Below are positions 1-8,474 of a stretch of 64,000 nucleotides of DNA, piece after piece. Positions within the stretch are counted from its first letter, which is position 1; every line of letters begins with the position of its first letter. Origin of the DNA: Trichloromonas sp034006665 (GTDB taxonomy: Bacteria > Desulfobacterota > Desulfuromonadia > Desulfuromonadales > Trichloromonadaceae). A program made the position numbers and the translations under genes. The notes under the pieces were generated by a model, which made no database searches, was not told where the DNA came from, and saw only the letters and a list, made by a program, of their open reading frames with translations. The stretch spans positions 1 to 64,000 of the forward strand of contig NZ_JAVESI010000009.1 of assembly GCF_034006665.1 (NCBI RefSeq). The letters run 5' to 3'.

Positions 1-125
1 AAACCGGGTACCTGCCTCAGATGTACTGAGGGGAAGAATGGACAGGAGCCGTATACGAGGCCCGTACGTACGGTTCTGTGAGAGGGATGAGGCGAGCTTG
101 ATCTGCTCGCCTCACCCTACTCGAT
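1..125 (+). mobile_element. 3' end of a group II intron (domains V and VI), truncated by the window edge
   Basis: Domain V is recognisable at 46-76. GAGCCGTA (46-53) pairs with TACGGTTC (69-76), a two-base CG bulge precedes the 3' strand, and an upper TACG/CGTA stem is capped by a short loop; the AGC triad sits at the domain base. Domain VI follows as a GAGGCGAGC/GCTCGCCTC hairpin (about 90-113) flanked by GGG/CCC. The sequence then ends in CTACTCGAT, the usual 3' end of one class of bacterial group II introns, so the 3' splice site is placed near 125. The reverse transcriptase gene, if present, lies left of the window on the plus strand. The intron sits just past the stop of a minus-strand gene and does not interrupt it. 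Confidence 0.85.
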
Positions 126-157
126 TGCCCAGAGAAGCGGGTAGCTTTCGCGGAGAT

Positions 158-520
158 TTAGTCTGCTGCTGGTCGTAGCAGGCGGATTTCGTCGGCGGTG
201 ATCTTGCCGTTTTCGATTGAACCGGTCACTAGAACCCGGTCGCGCTTTTTGAAGGTGGACAGGTTAATTTCTTTGTCCTGCGCATCAATAAACCGGGTAT
301 CCCACACTTTAATCCCTTTCTCGATGTGCGATTTCAGGTGAATTTCCTTTTCGGCAATAATCGCCAGATTATCGTCTGGAACAATGTACATGACTCCTGC
401 GTCCAAGCGGTAAGGTTGTTGACTCGCGGTTTCAGCGGCCATTAAAAGATTTCCTCTTGCGACAATGAGGAGGAAAGCCCCGAGAAACAGGATGAAGATA
501 TTTTTTTGAATTTTATGCAT
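158..520 (-). CDS. Small exported hypothetical protein at the end of the pilus operon
   Basis: This 120-residue protein has a hydrophobic N-terminal segment (about residues 8-27) ending near an A-E-T site, which reads as a signal peptide. The mature part (about 90 residues) is predicted beta-rich and ends in a pattern VLVTGSIENGKITADEIRLL, reminiscent of small OB-like exported domains that regulate or bind surface factors; no family is assigned with certainty. It is the last gene of the minor-pilin operon, 25 bases after pilY1, with AAGGAG seven bases before its ATG. Similar small proteins often follow pilY1 in Desulfuromonadales, which is a recollection and not something the sequence proves. 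It may assist PilY1 folding or display. Confidence 0.7.
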   Translation of the reverse strand: MHKIQKNIFILFLGAFLLIVARGNLLMAAETASQQPYRLDAGVMYIVPDDNLAIIAEKEIHLKSHIEKGIKVWDTRFIDAQDKEINLSTFKKRDRVLVTGSIENGKITADEIRLLRPAAD

Positions 521-545
521 GCTGTCTCCTTGATGAAAGTGTGAG

Positions 546-3500
546 TTAATTAAGGTTTAACTGCCGCCAGAAAAATCGCTCAACTACATTTTTCTTCAAG
601 TCTGGCCAAGGGTCAATATCGTCATCCTCATCATCATCATCTGAGGGGCCTTGTGTTCCGACTAAAACGATCGGCCCCTCTTCTGTCACGATTAGTGTCG
701 GTGCTGGTGGAATGCCGGATTTTGCCAAGGGTAAACGTCGTTCTTCAACGAGGTTAAAGGCGTCTGCGCCGGTAAGATAATCCAACGCATAAAGATAGCC
801 TGTTCCACTGCTGCCTGGGCTGGCACAGGGATCATTCCCGGCGTCACAGCTTCCATCGGCATTTGATTCAGGGACGAAGGTAGTGAAAAGGACAATACCA
901 GAGAAAATAAGAGGTGATGAAACCAGCTTTTCACCTACAGAACTGCCATTTTTCTCGATCAAGCGCAGGAACCATCCCCTGTTGTTTGGTTTCTTAAGAG
1001 CAGTCTTTACGAAATTATTAAAATCAATACGCACTTGTTCATCTACTTGCTGGTCATGGATCCGATTGTCAGTGACATCAAGAATGAAATATTCTTCATC
1101 AGTAATTATGTGATTGTCGGATTTTGCTTTTACTGTACCATTGTCATTTTTATCGACATAGGCTTCGATGATTGTGGGTGAATTGTCAGGCCACTGCCAG
1201 TTGTTTTTTATGGCGTAGAAAACATTAACGGTGCCTGTTTCATTCGGGCGCGAACGGTCGCCGGTGCCAAAGAATACGAAGTCGCCTACTCGGTATTCGG
1301 TACGAATCTCTTCGCTAGAGCCGCCGGTTTCGTTGGCGGGGTAGGTAAAATTAACCGGATAATATTCGTAGGTAATTTCTGGAGCGTACCAGATTTTCTT
1401 GCCTGGGGCGCTATACAGTTTCAATTTCTGCTCCCAGTTCCCATCTTCTTGGCCGTCGTATTTGCCCTCAAAATCAGCGCTTTTGCTGGCATCACGATTA
1501 CGATGGAAGATGTCATCTCGGAACGCGAAAAGATTTCCATTCAGATCACCGGCGTAGATGCGGGTGCTGGTTCCTGTGTATGGGCTGGGATAAGCGGCGG
1601 CGTCAATAATGGAATGGGTCATAGAAGCATAGTTAGAGTGACTGAACAGGCAGTTACTGAACAACGCGCCCGTCTGTGCGTCAATGGCAAATACGGCGCG
1701 GCCTATGCTGTCTTCTGTTGCTTTTTCTTCCCCTTCCTTGTCTTGGTTGATGTCGTAACCGCCTGATAGGAAGAAAACATCCTTGGTTTTGTAGGTAGAG
1801 TTATCCATGTAGCCCATGCGGCACGGTTGGGGTTCTGCCCAGGATTGTCCCAAAACCTCTTGGCCACTACCGAGGTGGTCCGCATCGATACTGTATTTAT
1901 ATAGCGGTGCACTGTGATTGGTCACATCCAAAGTGGTGTAGCTGAAACCGCCGCGCCGCTGACCGAAGATGAGTAATTTTTTGTCAGGGGTATTGGCACT
2001 ACCATCGTCGTCATAGTGATACAGACTGGCGTTGCCATCGACAAAGTAGAGCAGATCATCTGCACTGCTCAGCAGGTTGATATTGGATAACAGATCAGGC
2101 GGAATAAAGCCCCAAAGCTCTTCGCCTGTGCTGTCATCAAAACAATGCAGCAAACCATCGTTGCCACCGACAAAAATGACGGATTTGTCGCCGGAACCAT
2201 CGTAGGCGCCATCGTTGTCGATATCGTAATGTTCCACCAATGGCTGAAAGTGCAACAGGCTGCCCAAGGGCCAGTCATCAGCCACGCCTTGATGCACGGC
2301 ATTTATGTCATCGAGGCTGAGACCTAAGCCCGGTGGGTCGGCCTCCGTGGCGGCTGTTAAAACCGTGTTGGTGGCCGTGAACAGGTTGCTGCTGTGGTTA
2401 AGGGCGCTGTTGCTGCCCGTGTAGGTGTACAGTACCCGATCTGTTGTACGGTCGCGCAGAAGTTCGCCGGCGCCACCGGCTGCTACATTTGGCCCGTCGG
2501 CTGCTGTGCACCAATAGGAGGTGGCGCTGTCGAAAATGGTGCCCTTGTCATTGGCTGCCGGATTACCAAACTTGTCCAAAATGGCACCGTCATCGGAAAG
2601 GCCAAATTTTTTCAGATTTCCAAGCCAGTTGCTCTGATTGGTGGGTTGAAACAGGCCAAGATAGATGTGATTTCCTGAAAATACGCCGTCCGCAGTGCTT
2701 ACGGGCACCGTGGAGGCCGTAAACATTTCATTAAGCTGACCAATGGTATCGATGATATTGGTCAGCGATTCTCCCAGTTCAGCGGCGCTGGTGGCGGTAT
2801 AGTACTCGCCGCCACCACGGCTGGCGGTGCTTTCCAGAAGATCCTGGTCTGTCTGAAAGCCAACCGTGTAGGTTGTAACTGTCTGATCGGGGAAATCTCC
2901 AGCTGAACCGAGTTCTGGTAGAAGATCGTTGGCATTTAAAAATTCGGCGACATCATCCAAATAGCTGTTGTTACCATCAGTTCCACTTTCAGTCAAGCGC
3001 TGGTTGATAATGTAGTTTAAGCTGTCAAGTTTGTCATCATCGTGCGTTGGCTCTCCATCGGTAACCAAAATAATATAATTTTTCTGACATCGAAATTCGA
3101 TGGGACTGCTCGCGTTGTAGTTTTGACAACCATCATTGTCTTGTGTACAGGAATAGCTGTATTTCCCAAGGGGATAGCTGCTGCCGGTAGATGTTCCATT
3201 GAACCAACTTTGTTTTCCGGCGAAGTAGAGCCCCGCTTCTGCCATGGTTTCAGATAACGGTGTCCAGGTTGTGGAATAAAGAGTTCCGACCGCGCCAAAA
3301 TCATTCTGTTCATTATCAAGCATGACGGAGGTTCCGGGAGTATATGAACCGATCAGGGTCTGCAACTCTGCACCGCATTTAGCCACGATGTAGCCGCCAT
3401 TATCAGCGTTGCCCCCTGTATTGAATGCCATCAGACCAAAATTAACTTTTTCATGGTTTTGATAAATCAGATTGGCGACTACCTCTTTGGCCACTTCCAT

Positions 3501-3950
3501 GCGGATACGATAAGCACCGCCTGATGCCAAAAAGTTGCGATAATTACCAAGCCGGTAATCATGGGCTGAGCCCGAGTTTGTGCATGTAACAATTCCTTTT
3601 TTTAGGCGGAGCTTTCCTTTCCAGGAACCTGTGGTTTTAAGTTGTGTACGAGCGGGTTCACAGGTCCAGTTCGCCGAGTCAATATCGGAAAAATAGAAAT
3701 CCCAACTTTTTCCATCCTTTTCATAAACCCGGTTGGTTTCATAGTTTCCTGAATAGGTTACATTGGGATCGTAAGGTTCTCCTGGAACGTCGTTTTCGTC
3801 CATGCTGCCTGAATTGTCCAGGATAATCAGCACGTTGGGCTTGAGGCCCTCACCAATGCCGGAAACCCCGTAGATGTCGATATCGTCTGCTTGGGCGGTA
3901 AGAGCCATCAGCAGCAGACTGACCAGAAATAAGAATCGTGAAAGTTTCAT
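546..3950 (-). CDS. pilY1: PilY1-type pilus tip adhesin / type IV pilus assembly protein
   Basis: The 1134-residue exported protein has a signal peptide (residues 1-22), then a von Willebrand A domain with an intact MIDAS core DNSGS at about residues 45-49. The C-terminal half contains the PilY1 beta-propeller, including a calcium-loop-like DIDNDGAYDGSGDK segment and repeated GNDGxLHCF/GDLNGNLFAF blades. The very C-terminus has an acidic run of aspartates and glutamates. In known systems PilY1 sits at the pilus tip with minor pilins, and controls adhesion and pilus extension. A longer ORF starts at 3989, but the ATG at 3950 has AAGGAG six bases upstream and opens directly onto the signal peptide, so it is preferred. 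The gene lies in the usual order after pilX. Confidence 0.93.
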   Translation of the reverse strand: MKLSRFLFLVSLLLMALTAQADDIDIYGVSGIGEGLKPNVLIILDNSGSMDENDVPGEPYDPNVTYSGNYETNRVYEKDGKSWDFYFSDIDSANWTCEPARTQLKTTGSWKGKLRLKKGIVTCTNSGSAHDYRLGNYRNFLASGGAYRIRMEVAKEVVANLIYQNHEKVNFGLMAFNTGGNADNGGYIVAKCGAELQTLIGSYTPGTSVMLDNEQNDFGAVGTLYSTTWTPLSETMAEAGLYFAGKQSWFNGTSTGSSYPLGKYSYSCTQDNDGCQNYNASSPIEFRCQKNYIILVTDGEPTHDDDKLDSLNYIINQRLTESGTDGNNSYLDDVAEFLNANDLLPELGSAGDFPDQTVTTYTVGFQTDQDLLESTASRGGGEYYTATSAAELGESLTNIIDTIGQLNEMFTASTVPVSTADGVFSGNHIYLGLFQPTNQSNWLGNLKKFGLSDDGAILDKFGNPAANDKGTIFDSATSYWCTAADGPNVAAGGAGELLRDRTTDRVLYTYTGSNSALNHSSNLFTATNTVLTAATEADPPGLGLSLDDINAVHQGVADDWPLGSLLHFQPLVEHYDIDNDGAYDGSGDKSVIFVGGNDGLLHCFDDSTGEELWGFIPPDLLSNINLLSSADDLLYFVDGNASLYHYDDDGSANTPDKKLLIFGQRRGGFSYTTLDVTNHSAPLYKYSIDADHLGSGQEVLGQSWAEPQPCRMGYMDNSTYKTKDVFFLSGGYDINQDKEGEEKATEDSIGRAVFAIDAQTGALFSNCLFSHSNYASMTHSIIDAAAYPSPYTGTSTRIYAGDLNGNLFAFRDDIFHRNRDASKSADFEGKYDGQEDGNWEQKLKLYSAPGKKIWYAPEITYEYYPVNFTYPANETGGSSEEIRTEYRVGDFVFFGTGDRSRPNETGTVNVFYAIKNNWQWPDNSPTIIEAYVDKNDNGTVKAKSDNHIITDEEYFILDVTDNRIHDQQVDEQVRIDFNNFVKTALKKPNNRGWFLRLIEKNGSSVGEKLVSSPLIFSGIVLFTTFVPESNADGSCDAGNDPCASPGSSGTGYLYALDYLTGADAFNLVEERRLPLAKSGIPPAPTLIVTEEGPIVLVGTQGPSDDDDEDDDIDPWPDLKKNVVERFFWRQLNLN

Positions 3951-4020
3951 AGGGTACTCCTTGTTCGGGGTAACGCCTGCCGATGGCAAGGCAGTAAAAA
4001 GACCTCATAGTTATGGTGTC

Positions 4021-4620
4021 TTATTGTGGAAATGCGCGAATCAGGCCCTCTTGAAGAATGACATTACGATCGTTTCTGGGTGAATAAGCGGTTAAGGCAT
4101 AGCGCCTTAACACATTACCTGCTCCGTAGCCGCTTCCAGGAACTTTGGATGCGTCGGTTTTATGTTCAAGTACCGGAATCTGATTTGCCGGATGATTGGC
4201 GGCACTGCCAAATACGTCCGCATCTTCCCACGTGCTGATAATTGCTGCTGGAGAATCGATTTTACGAGCTTTGTAGATGGCGATAACCTCCCCGGCGCTG
4301 TTGGTGATTTCACTGCGATCATCGATGCCGTTTCCGTTAGCATCTGTACCCAGGGTGCCGGGTTCTGGGAAATAAGCAGCCGTTGTACTGTCTTTAACAA
4401 ACTCACTGGTCATCCAATCCCGGTAATTTATTTTTGCAACCGTCAACCCCATTTCCTGGTTGTAAAAGTTTTCTCTGGTGATGCGGTCGTTGGTAGAAAT
4501 CTGCAATTCCACTGTGGTGATGTTGGTGGCTAGAATGCCAATCGTGGTCAGGATGATCAGAAATAGCATGGCGCTGATCAGTACAAAGCCTTTTTCGTTG
4601 GTTTGTAGACGGTCGTTCAT
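4021..4620 (-). CDS. pilX: PilX-type minor pilin
   Basis: The 199-residue protein begins with a short leader NDRLQTNEKG followed by FVLISAMLFLIILTTIGILA, the PilX N-terminal prepilin pattern in which the usual +5 glutamate is replaced. After the membrane helix comes a region TTVELQISTNDRITRENFYNQE, typical of PilX_N proteins, then a soluble C-terminal domain. PilX works with PilV, PilW, FimT and PilY1 to prime type IV pilus assembly. The start at 4620 is preferred over 4647 because GAGG lies six bases upstream and the leader is then short. The gene is 26 bases downstream of pilV and 70 bases upstream of pilY1. Confidence 0.85.
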   Translation of the reverse strand: MNDRLQTNEKGFVLISAMLFLIILTTIGILATNITTVELQISTNDRITRENFYNQEMGLTVAKINYRDWMTSEFVKDSTTAAYFPEPGTLGTDANGNGIDDRSEITNSAGEVIAIYKARKIDSPAAIISTWEDADVFGSAANHPANQIPVLEHKTDASKVPGSGYGAGNVLRRYALTAYSPRNDRNVILQEGLIRAFPQ

Positions 4621-4646
4621 GAAATCCTCGTTTGGCGGAAATGCCA

Positions 4647-5075
4647 TTATGGGGTCTTTATGGTGGACAGGATGAGTTCCTTGCTCTGCCCCTTGTCAAA
4701 CCAGATGACGGTGACATCTACAGTTTTGCTGTCCGCTACCGGGGTATTTTCCTGGACATTCCAGATGATGTCATAGTTGCCACCGGCATCCAATTGATGG
4801 CCGTCGGCAACTTGATCTGCGCCATTGGTGAGGGTATAGATGCCGTTTGTGTCTTCTTCAAGGCGGTTGTCGTTATAATCCCAGCTGAAAATCTGTTCGA
4901 TCTGATTACTGGCGATGTTGGCTGCTTCTGTAACCCGGTTGGCAACGGAGTTGCCCTTGATGGCCGAAATCTGCATCAGGGCCAGCCCCAGAATGCCGAC
5001 GGCAAAGATTACCAGGGTGATGAGTACCTCAATCAGGGTGAAACCGGAAGAATCGGACAAAAGTTTTGGGCACAT
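4647..5075 (-). CDS. pilV: PilV-type minor pilin
   Basis: This 142-residue class III-type prepilin has a leader ending in SSG and then FTLIEVLITLVIFAVGILGL, with the conserved +5 glutamate. The motif ILGLALMQ followed by AIKGNSVANRVTEAANIASNQIE is the characteristic PilV signature. PreTapA/PilD-type peptidase would cleave after the glycine and methylate the phenylalanine. A GGAG sequence lies eight bases before the ATG. The stop of pilW is only six bases upstream, so translation is probably coupled. The C-terminal part (about residues 75-142) is a small beta-rich domain without further recognisable motifs. Confidence 0.88.
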   Translation of the reverse strand: MCPKLLSDSSGFTLIEVLITLVIFAVGILGLALMQISAIKGNSVANRVTEAANIASNQIEQIFSWDYNDNRLEEDTNGIYTLTNGADQVADGHQLDAGGNYDIIWNVQENTPVADSKTVDVTVIWFDKGQSKELILSTIKTP

Positions 5076-5081
5076 GATTCA

Positions 5082-5774
5082 TCACTCCATGTTGCGGCAT
5101 TGCACCGTGATGATTTGGAAGCGTCGGCGGAAGTTGTCGTTGTATGGCCCCCAGACGGCGCCGGATGCCGCGGTATAGGTTTGGGTATTGGTGAACTGCA
5201 TGTCAGGTCGATCTGCGCGGGCCAAAAGGGAGGTTTGCACACTGCGGATTCTGCGAAGATTCGCAGCGATGCTGGTATCAAGAATTCCGCCATCTTGATC
5301 AAAGTAAAGAAACTCGATGGCCTGAATGTTGTCTGTTACTGGCTGTAAGCCTCCCCCGGTATCTCTACCAAGAGGAGCTACATCATTGTTGTCTACTATG
5401 CCATCGGGTTCGCTATCAAACTCATCTTTGAATCCATAAATAACCGATTCATTCGGGTCTTCGATGTCGCCGTCAGCATTAAGATCCTGCGTAAATCCAA
5501 AATGCCCAATCGTAGCGACTTCAATCCCGGCTCTGTCTGTTCCTGTGGGGTCGTATCCCGCCATGCGCATTTCGCGCACCATAAAATCTATGCCTGCACG
5601 GATGTTTTGCTGTACTTCTGCAACCTGATCTTGGGCCAGATAGCTCTTCTGCTGCGACTGGAAGGCCGCATAAACTGCTGTCAGCAACAGGCCGGATATG
5701 GCCAGAGCGATAAGGATTTCAACCAGAGTGAAGCCCCGTTGTTTCATGTGCGAAGCTAAGGGTTTATTCTTCAT
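5082..5774 (-). CDS. pilW: PilW-type minor pilin
   Basis: The 230-residue protein carries KQRG followed by FTLVEILIALAISGLLLTAV, a canonical prepilin cleavage site with Glu at +5, and a downstream QQKSYLAQDQVAEVQQNIRA helix typical of PilW. The C-terminal domain contains aspartate-rich loops (for example LNADGDIEDPNE) that could bind calcium. The ATG at 5774 is preferred over 5783: AGGA is eight bases before 5774 but directly abuts 5783. It lies between fimT (51 bases upstream) and pilV. Its role is in the minor-pilin complex that initiates pilus assembly and carries PilY1. Confidence 0.86.
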   Translation of the reverse strand: MKNKPLASHMKQRGFTLVEILIALAISGLLLTAVYAAFQSQQKSYLAQDQVAEVQQNIRAGIDFMVREMRMAGYDPTGTDRAGIEVATIGHFGFTQDLNADGDIEDPNESVIYGFKDEFDSEPDGIVDNNDVAPLGRDTGGGLQPVTDNIQAIEFLYFDQDGGILDTSIAANLRRIRSVQTSLLARADRPDMQFTNTQTYTAASGAVWGPYNDNFRRRFQIITVQCRNME

Positions 5775-5825
5775 GACATTCATTCCTATTCAGGTTATTG
5801 CCAGCTGCCATCGGCGTCGGTGAAA

Positions 5826-6341
5826 CTATGGGTTATTGGTTATTGCGGCATAACCGGCTATAGAGAGAGCTACATCGAACGAGCGTGATCTGGCGTTTCT
5901 GATTGTGACGGTACCTATTCGGTTTCCCAGAGGTAGTCCGCGAGAATTATAGCCCGTTCTCGCGCCGTTAAAGGTTGCAGTAACCAGCGAGCAGCCGGGC
6001 GGCATGGTGATCTGGAACAGCAATCGTTCACCGCCGTCTTGAACGGCATTGCCGGGAGTGCCTCCACCTTCACCGTCATCGATAAAAACGGTGTAGCCGC
6101 CGCCCGTAGCCGGAAACACAACGGTGGTGAATGCGATGCCGATACTGGTGTTGCGTTTGACGGCCTCAGATTTTGCTTTCTGCATGTTGGAAAACAGTTC
6201 TCGCGCGGCGCCACTCAACCGGTAGTTCGGCAGCCAGTTCATGATGCCGGGAATGGCGATGGCTGCGCTGATGGCGATAATGGCGACCACGATGATCAGT
6301 TCCATCAGCGTGAACCCGGTTTGTCGGTTGCGTTGTTTCAT
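5826..6341 (-). CDS. fimT: FimT/GspH-family minor pseudopilin, first gene of the pilus operon
   Basis: The 171-residue protein starts MKQRNRQTG then FTLMELIIVVAIIAISAAIA, a clear prepilin leader with Glu at +5. The following segment, with NYRLSGAARELFSNMQKAKSEAV, is the GspH/FimT hallmark, and a glycine-rich beta domain completes the protein. The open frame extends to 6584, but the ATG at 6341 has AAAGGA eight bases upstream and leaves a normal short leader; 6368 is an in-frame alternative without a ribosome site. It heads the minus-strand pilin operon. A sigma54-like sequence is noted about 55-70 bases upstream. Confidence 0.86.
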   Translation of the reverse strand: MKQRNRQTGFTLMELIIVVAIIAISAAIAIPGIMNWLPNYRLSGAARELFSNMQKAKSEAVKRNTSIGIAFTTVVFPATGGGYTVFIDDGEGGGTPGNAVQDGGERLLFQITMPPGCSLVTATFNGARTGYNSRGLPLGNRIGTVTIRNARSRSFDVALSIAGYAAITNNP

Positions 6342-6750
6342 GGCTTGTGTCCTTTTTGAATCGCTCATCATCACAAGAGGGCTGTGGCCAACTTTTATGA
6401 AAGTTTTGTGCCAGCGCCCAAGTTGCTGATTTATTTCGTTTTGGGGTGCGCGAATCGTGCAATTCCTGCATAGTGTACGCAATTTTTGCACAATAAGGCC
6501 AGTGCGGTTCGGCTGCTTTCGGGACCTGGGGATTTTGAGACGGGGAGGGTGAAAAGCGCATTCCTGCCTCAGGCATCGACGCACTTCGTCCCTTAGGTAA
6601 ACTCGGCGAGCAAATTTATACGATGTGACGGTGATCGCCCTGGGGTTACCAAAAGGGCTTTTAGTCCTTCAGATAAACGCCCAGGGCGCTTTGGAATCAG
6701 AACAGACTGGGAGGTCTGTGGAGGGAGCAACCATGAGAGCGGATTTTGTG
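6342..6750. other. 409-base intergenic region upstream of the minor-pilin operon
   Basis: No gene is seen. The minus strand holds a small hairpin ACAGAC-ctccca-GTCTGT (about 6703-6720) near the end of the upstream gene, which may be a weak terminator. It also holds a perfect pairing CGCCCTGGG/CCCAGGGCG (about 6636-6687) enclosing roughly 35 bases, which in turn contain an AAAAGCCCTTTT palindrome. This looks like a structured RNA or DNA element but matches no riboswitch class I can name. The possible sigma54 site lies at 6397-6413. Confidence 0.5.
6397..6413 (-). promoter_or_regulatory. Possible sigma54 (RpoN) promoter of the minor-pilin operon
   Basis: Read on the minus strand, TGGCAC-N5-TTTCAT lies about 55 bases before the fimT start. 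The -24 element TGGCAC is perfect. The -12 element has TC where GC is expected, a serious deviation. Pilin genes in related bacteria are often RpoN dependent, which is why it is listed. Confidence is low. Confidence 0.3.
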
Positions 6751-8352
6751 TTAGTGCACCAACTGCAGCCAGGCACGCCCGCTGCCATTTTCCTGTTCAT
6801 TGAGCAACAGAAGAACGGCTAAATCTTTTCCTGAACGTTCGACCAGAGCAAAGTCGATGATGAAGGCTTCCACCCCGGCGAAGGGCCGTTCCAAGTGTAG
6901 CCCTTGGCGATCACGTACGATACGCACCACGGCATCCTGGCCATTCGGTTTGCCGAGCAGTGGTAAACCCGAACTGCGTTTTCTTTCGATGGTGTAGGCA
7001 GCCCCATCGGTACCGAAACTGACTCGACGCGGTAGGGGAAAATTGCGTTCACGCACTTGGTCTTCCTTGCTGAACCCCGAGCGGTACTCGGGGGTTTCCA
7101 AGGGAATAGCGATCTCGGGGCCGCGGAATTCGCCGAGGTCTGCCAGTAGGGTTGTTCCCGGTACCGCCTTTCCGGAAACCCGATCAACCACCTGCATGCG
7201 TCTCGCCTCGTCCCAGCCCAGGGCCTCGTCGGCGCTGAAGGGAGAGATGTCATAGAGGCTTCCCCCGCCCCAAGGGCACGGCTTTTTATCGGGGATAAAG
7301 GTGTTGTCGGCTGTTTCCACAAGAGGAAACACCGGCCCGACAAAGGGATCGTAAGCGCCGCGATTCTGGGTAAAGGCACGGTTTTGTACTGCCCGGACAT
7401 AACTTCCCAAATCTTTTCCACGCAGGGACAATCCGGCATCGTTCACATTAAAAATCCAGGTATGCAGATGGGATTCGGTTCCCTGATAAATGCCCCGATG
7501 ATCCTGTGCCCAGTTGCCGATTATTTCCGGTTTTCCGTCGTTCTCAAGATCAGCGAGGTCGAGGTGCAAGGGGCGCAGAGGAGACAGCGGCGCTTCGATT
7601 CGTTCACTTTCCGCCAGGCCGTCTTTGCTCAAACGCAGTCTTTTCAAGGCGGATCCGTCTTGTACCACCAGCTCCAGCTGTTCTGGCGTGGGGGCATCAA
7701 GAATCACCAAAGCCGCCGGTGCCCCGGCGATCTCGACAGGGCCCTTCGGCAATCCGGCAGCCTCTGCGTCGGAAGGACTCAACACCGTAACGTCGGTTTT
7801 CACCGGCGGTAAAATCAAACGGTTTGGCTTTTCGGTTGCTGTGGCGGGCATGGGTGTGGGCGGCGGGGTCACCGCTTGGGAAACCGGCTGAACGGGCGGC
7901 TCAGCTACCAAGGGCGCGGCGATCTTCACCGGAGCAGGAACCGCGGCGGTGGTGTGGAGGGCCGGAGATGTTTGCGACAGGTTTGAGGATGTCGCCGGTG
8001 TTACGGCGATTCGACGCTCGAAAGCGATAATTGCTTGGTCGGCGGCCCGGCTCAGGGCGAGAACCGTCCCTTTGTCCTCCAGGCGATGGTCCAGGATGAG
8101 CCCCTCTTTGACGACCGCATTGGGGTTGGCCGGGATGACGACGAAACCGCGCTCCAGCAACAGTTCAAGTAACTCCTGCACAGCCGGTGCAGTGAGGGGC
8201 TCTGCGATGTTGGTGCGCAGAGTGACCAGCTTAGGGCCATCCCAGAGGGACAGAGACCCTTCTATTTTGGGCCAGTCGCCGGCCTGAGCTGAAAGGGTAA
8301 AGAAGAGAGGAAGGATCAGTACAAAGAAGATGAAACGTCGGAAATATGGCAT
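6751..8352 (-). CDS. Exported FG-GAP/VCBS-like repeat protein (shorter paralogue)
   Basis: The 533-residue protein has a signal peptide (about residues 1-24, ending SAQAGDW). An N-terminal domain of about 100 residues may relate to FlgT-like or lipid-surface domains. A Pro/Ala/Thr-rich linker follows (about 115-185), then a repeat region with an FG-GAP-like LDLADLENDGKPEIIG loop (about residue 270). It resembles the 607-residue protein at 10078-11901 in layout: signal peptide, N-terminal domain, proline-rich linker, propeller-like C-terminus. The ATG at 8352 has AAAGGAG eight bases upstream; the ORF upstream of it lacks such a site. It follows an OM-barrel gene in the same direction. Function is unknown; a surface or periplasmic scaffold role is inferred. 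Confidence 0.7.
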   Translation of the reverse strand: MPYFRRFIFFVLILPLFFTLSAQAGDWPKIEGSLSLWDGPKLVTLRTNIAEPLTAPAVQELLELLLERGFVVIPANPNAVVKEGLILDHRLEDKGTVLALSRAADQAIIAFERRIAVTPATSSNLSQTSPALHTTAAVPAPVKIAAPLVAEPPVQPVSQAVTPPPTPMPATATEKPNRLILPPVKTDVTVLSPSDAEAAGLPKGPVEIAGAPAALVILDAPTPEQLELVVQDGSALKRLRLSKDGLAESERIEAPLSPLRPLHLDLADLENDGKPEIIGNWAQDHRGIYQGTESHLHTWIFNVNDAGLSLRGKDLGSYVRAVQNRAFTQNRGAYDPFVGPVFPLVETADNTFIPDKKPCPWGGGSLYDISPFSADEALGWDEARRMQVVDRVSGKAVPGTTLLADLGEFRGPEIAIPLETPEYRSGFSKEDQVRERNFPLPRRVSFGTDGAAYTIERKRSSGLPLLGKPNGQDAVVRIVRDRQGLHLERPFAGVEAFIIDFALVERSGKDLAVLLLLNEQENGSGRAWLQLVH

Positions 8353-8414
8353 TGAAACTGCTCCTTTGCTGTCCGTCCGCGCGAAACTGGCCGGATCACC
8401 GTCGTGGGAAGGAA

Positions 8415-8446
8415 ACTGCGGAGGTCCCAAAGAGAACCTCCGCAGT
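8415..8446 (-). terminator. Rho-independent terminator after the 475-residue barrel gene
   Basis: An 11-base perfect stem ACTGCGGAGGT/ACCTCCGCAGT encloses a 10-base loop. On the minus strand it is followed by a short T-rich tract (TTTCCTTCC). It lies 28 bases past the stop of the gene at 8475-9902. Confidence 0.75.
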
Positions 8447-8474
8447 CGGTAAGCAGGGTGCCGCAGTGATCACC

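Noticed and set aside
6601..6740. Cyclic-di-GMP (GEMM-I) riboswitch suggested by a GGGGTTACC string
   Set aside because: The string is on the plus strand, away from the pilin genes, and the required GGACGCAAAGCC-type core is missing.
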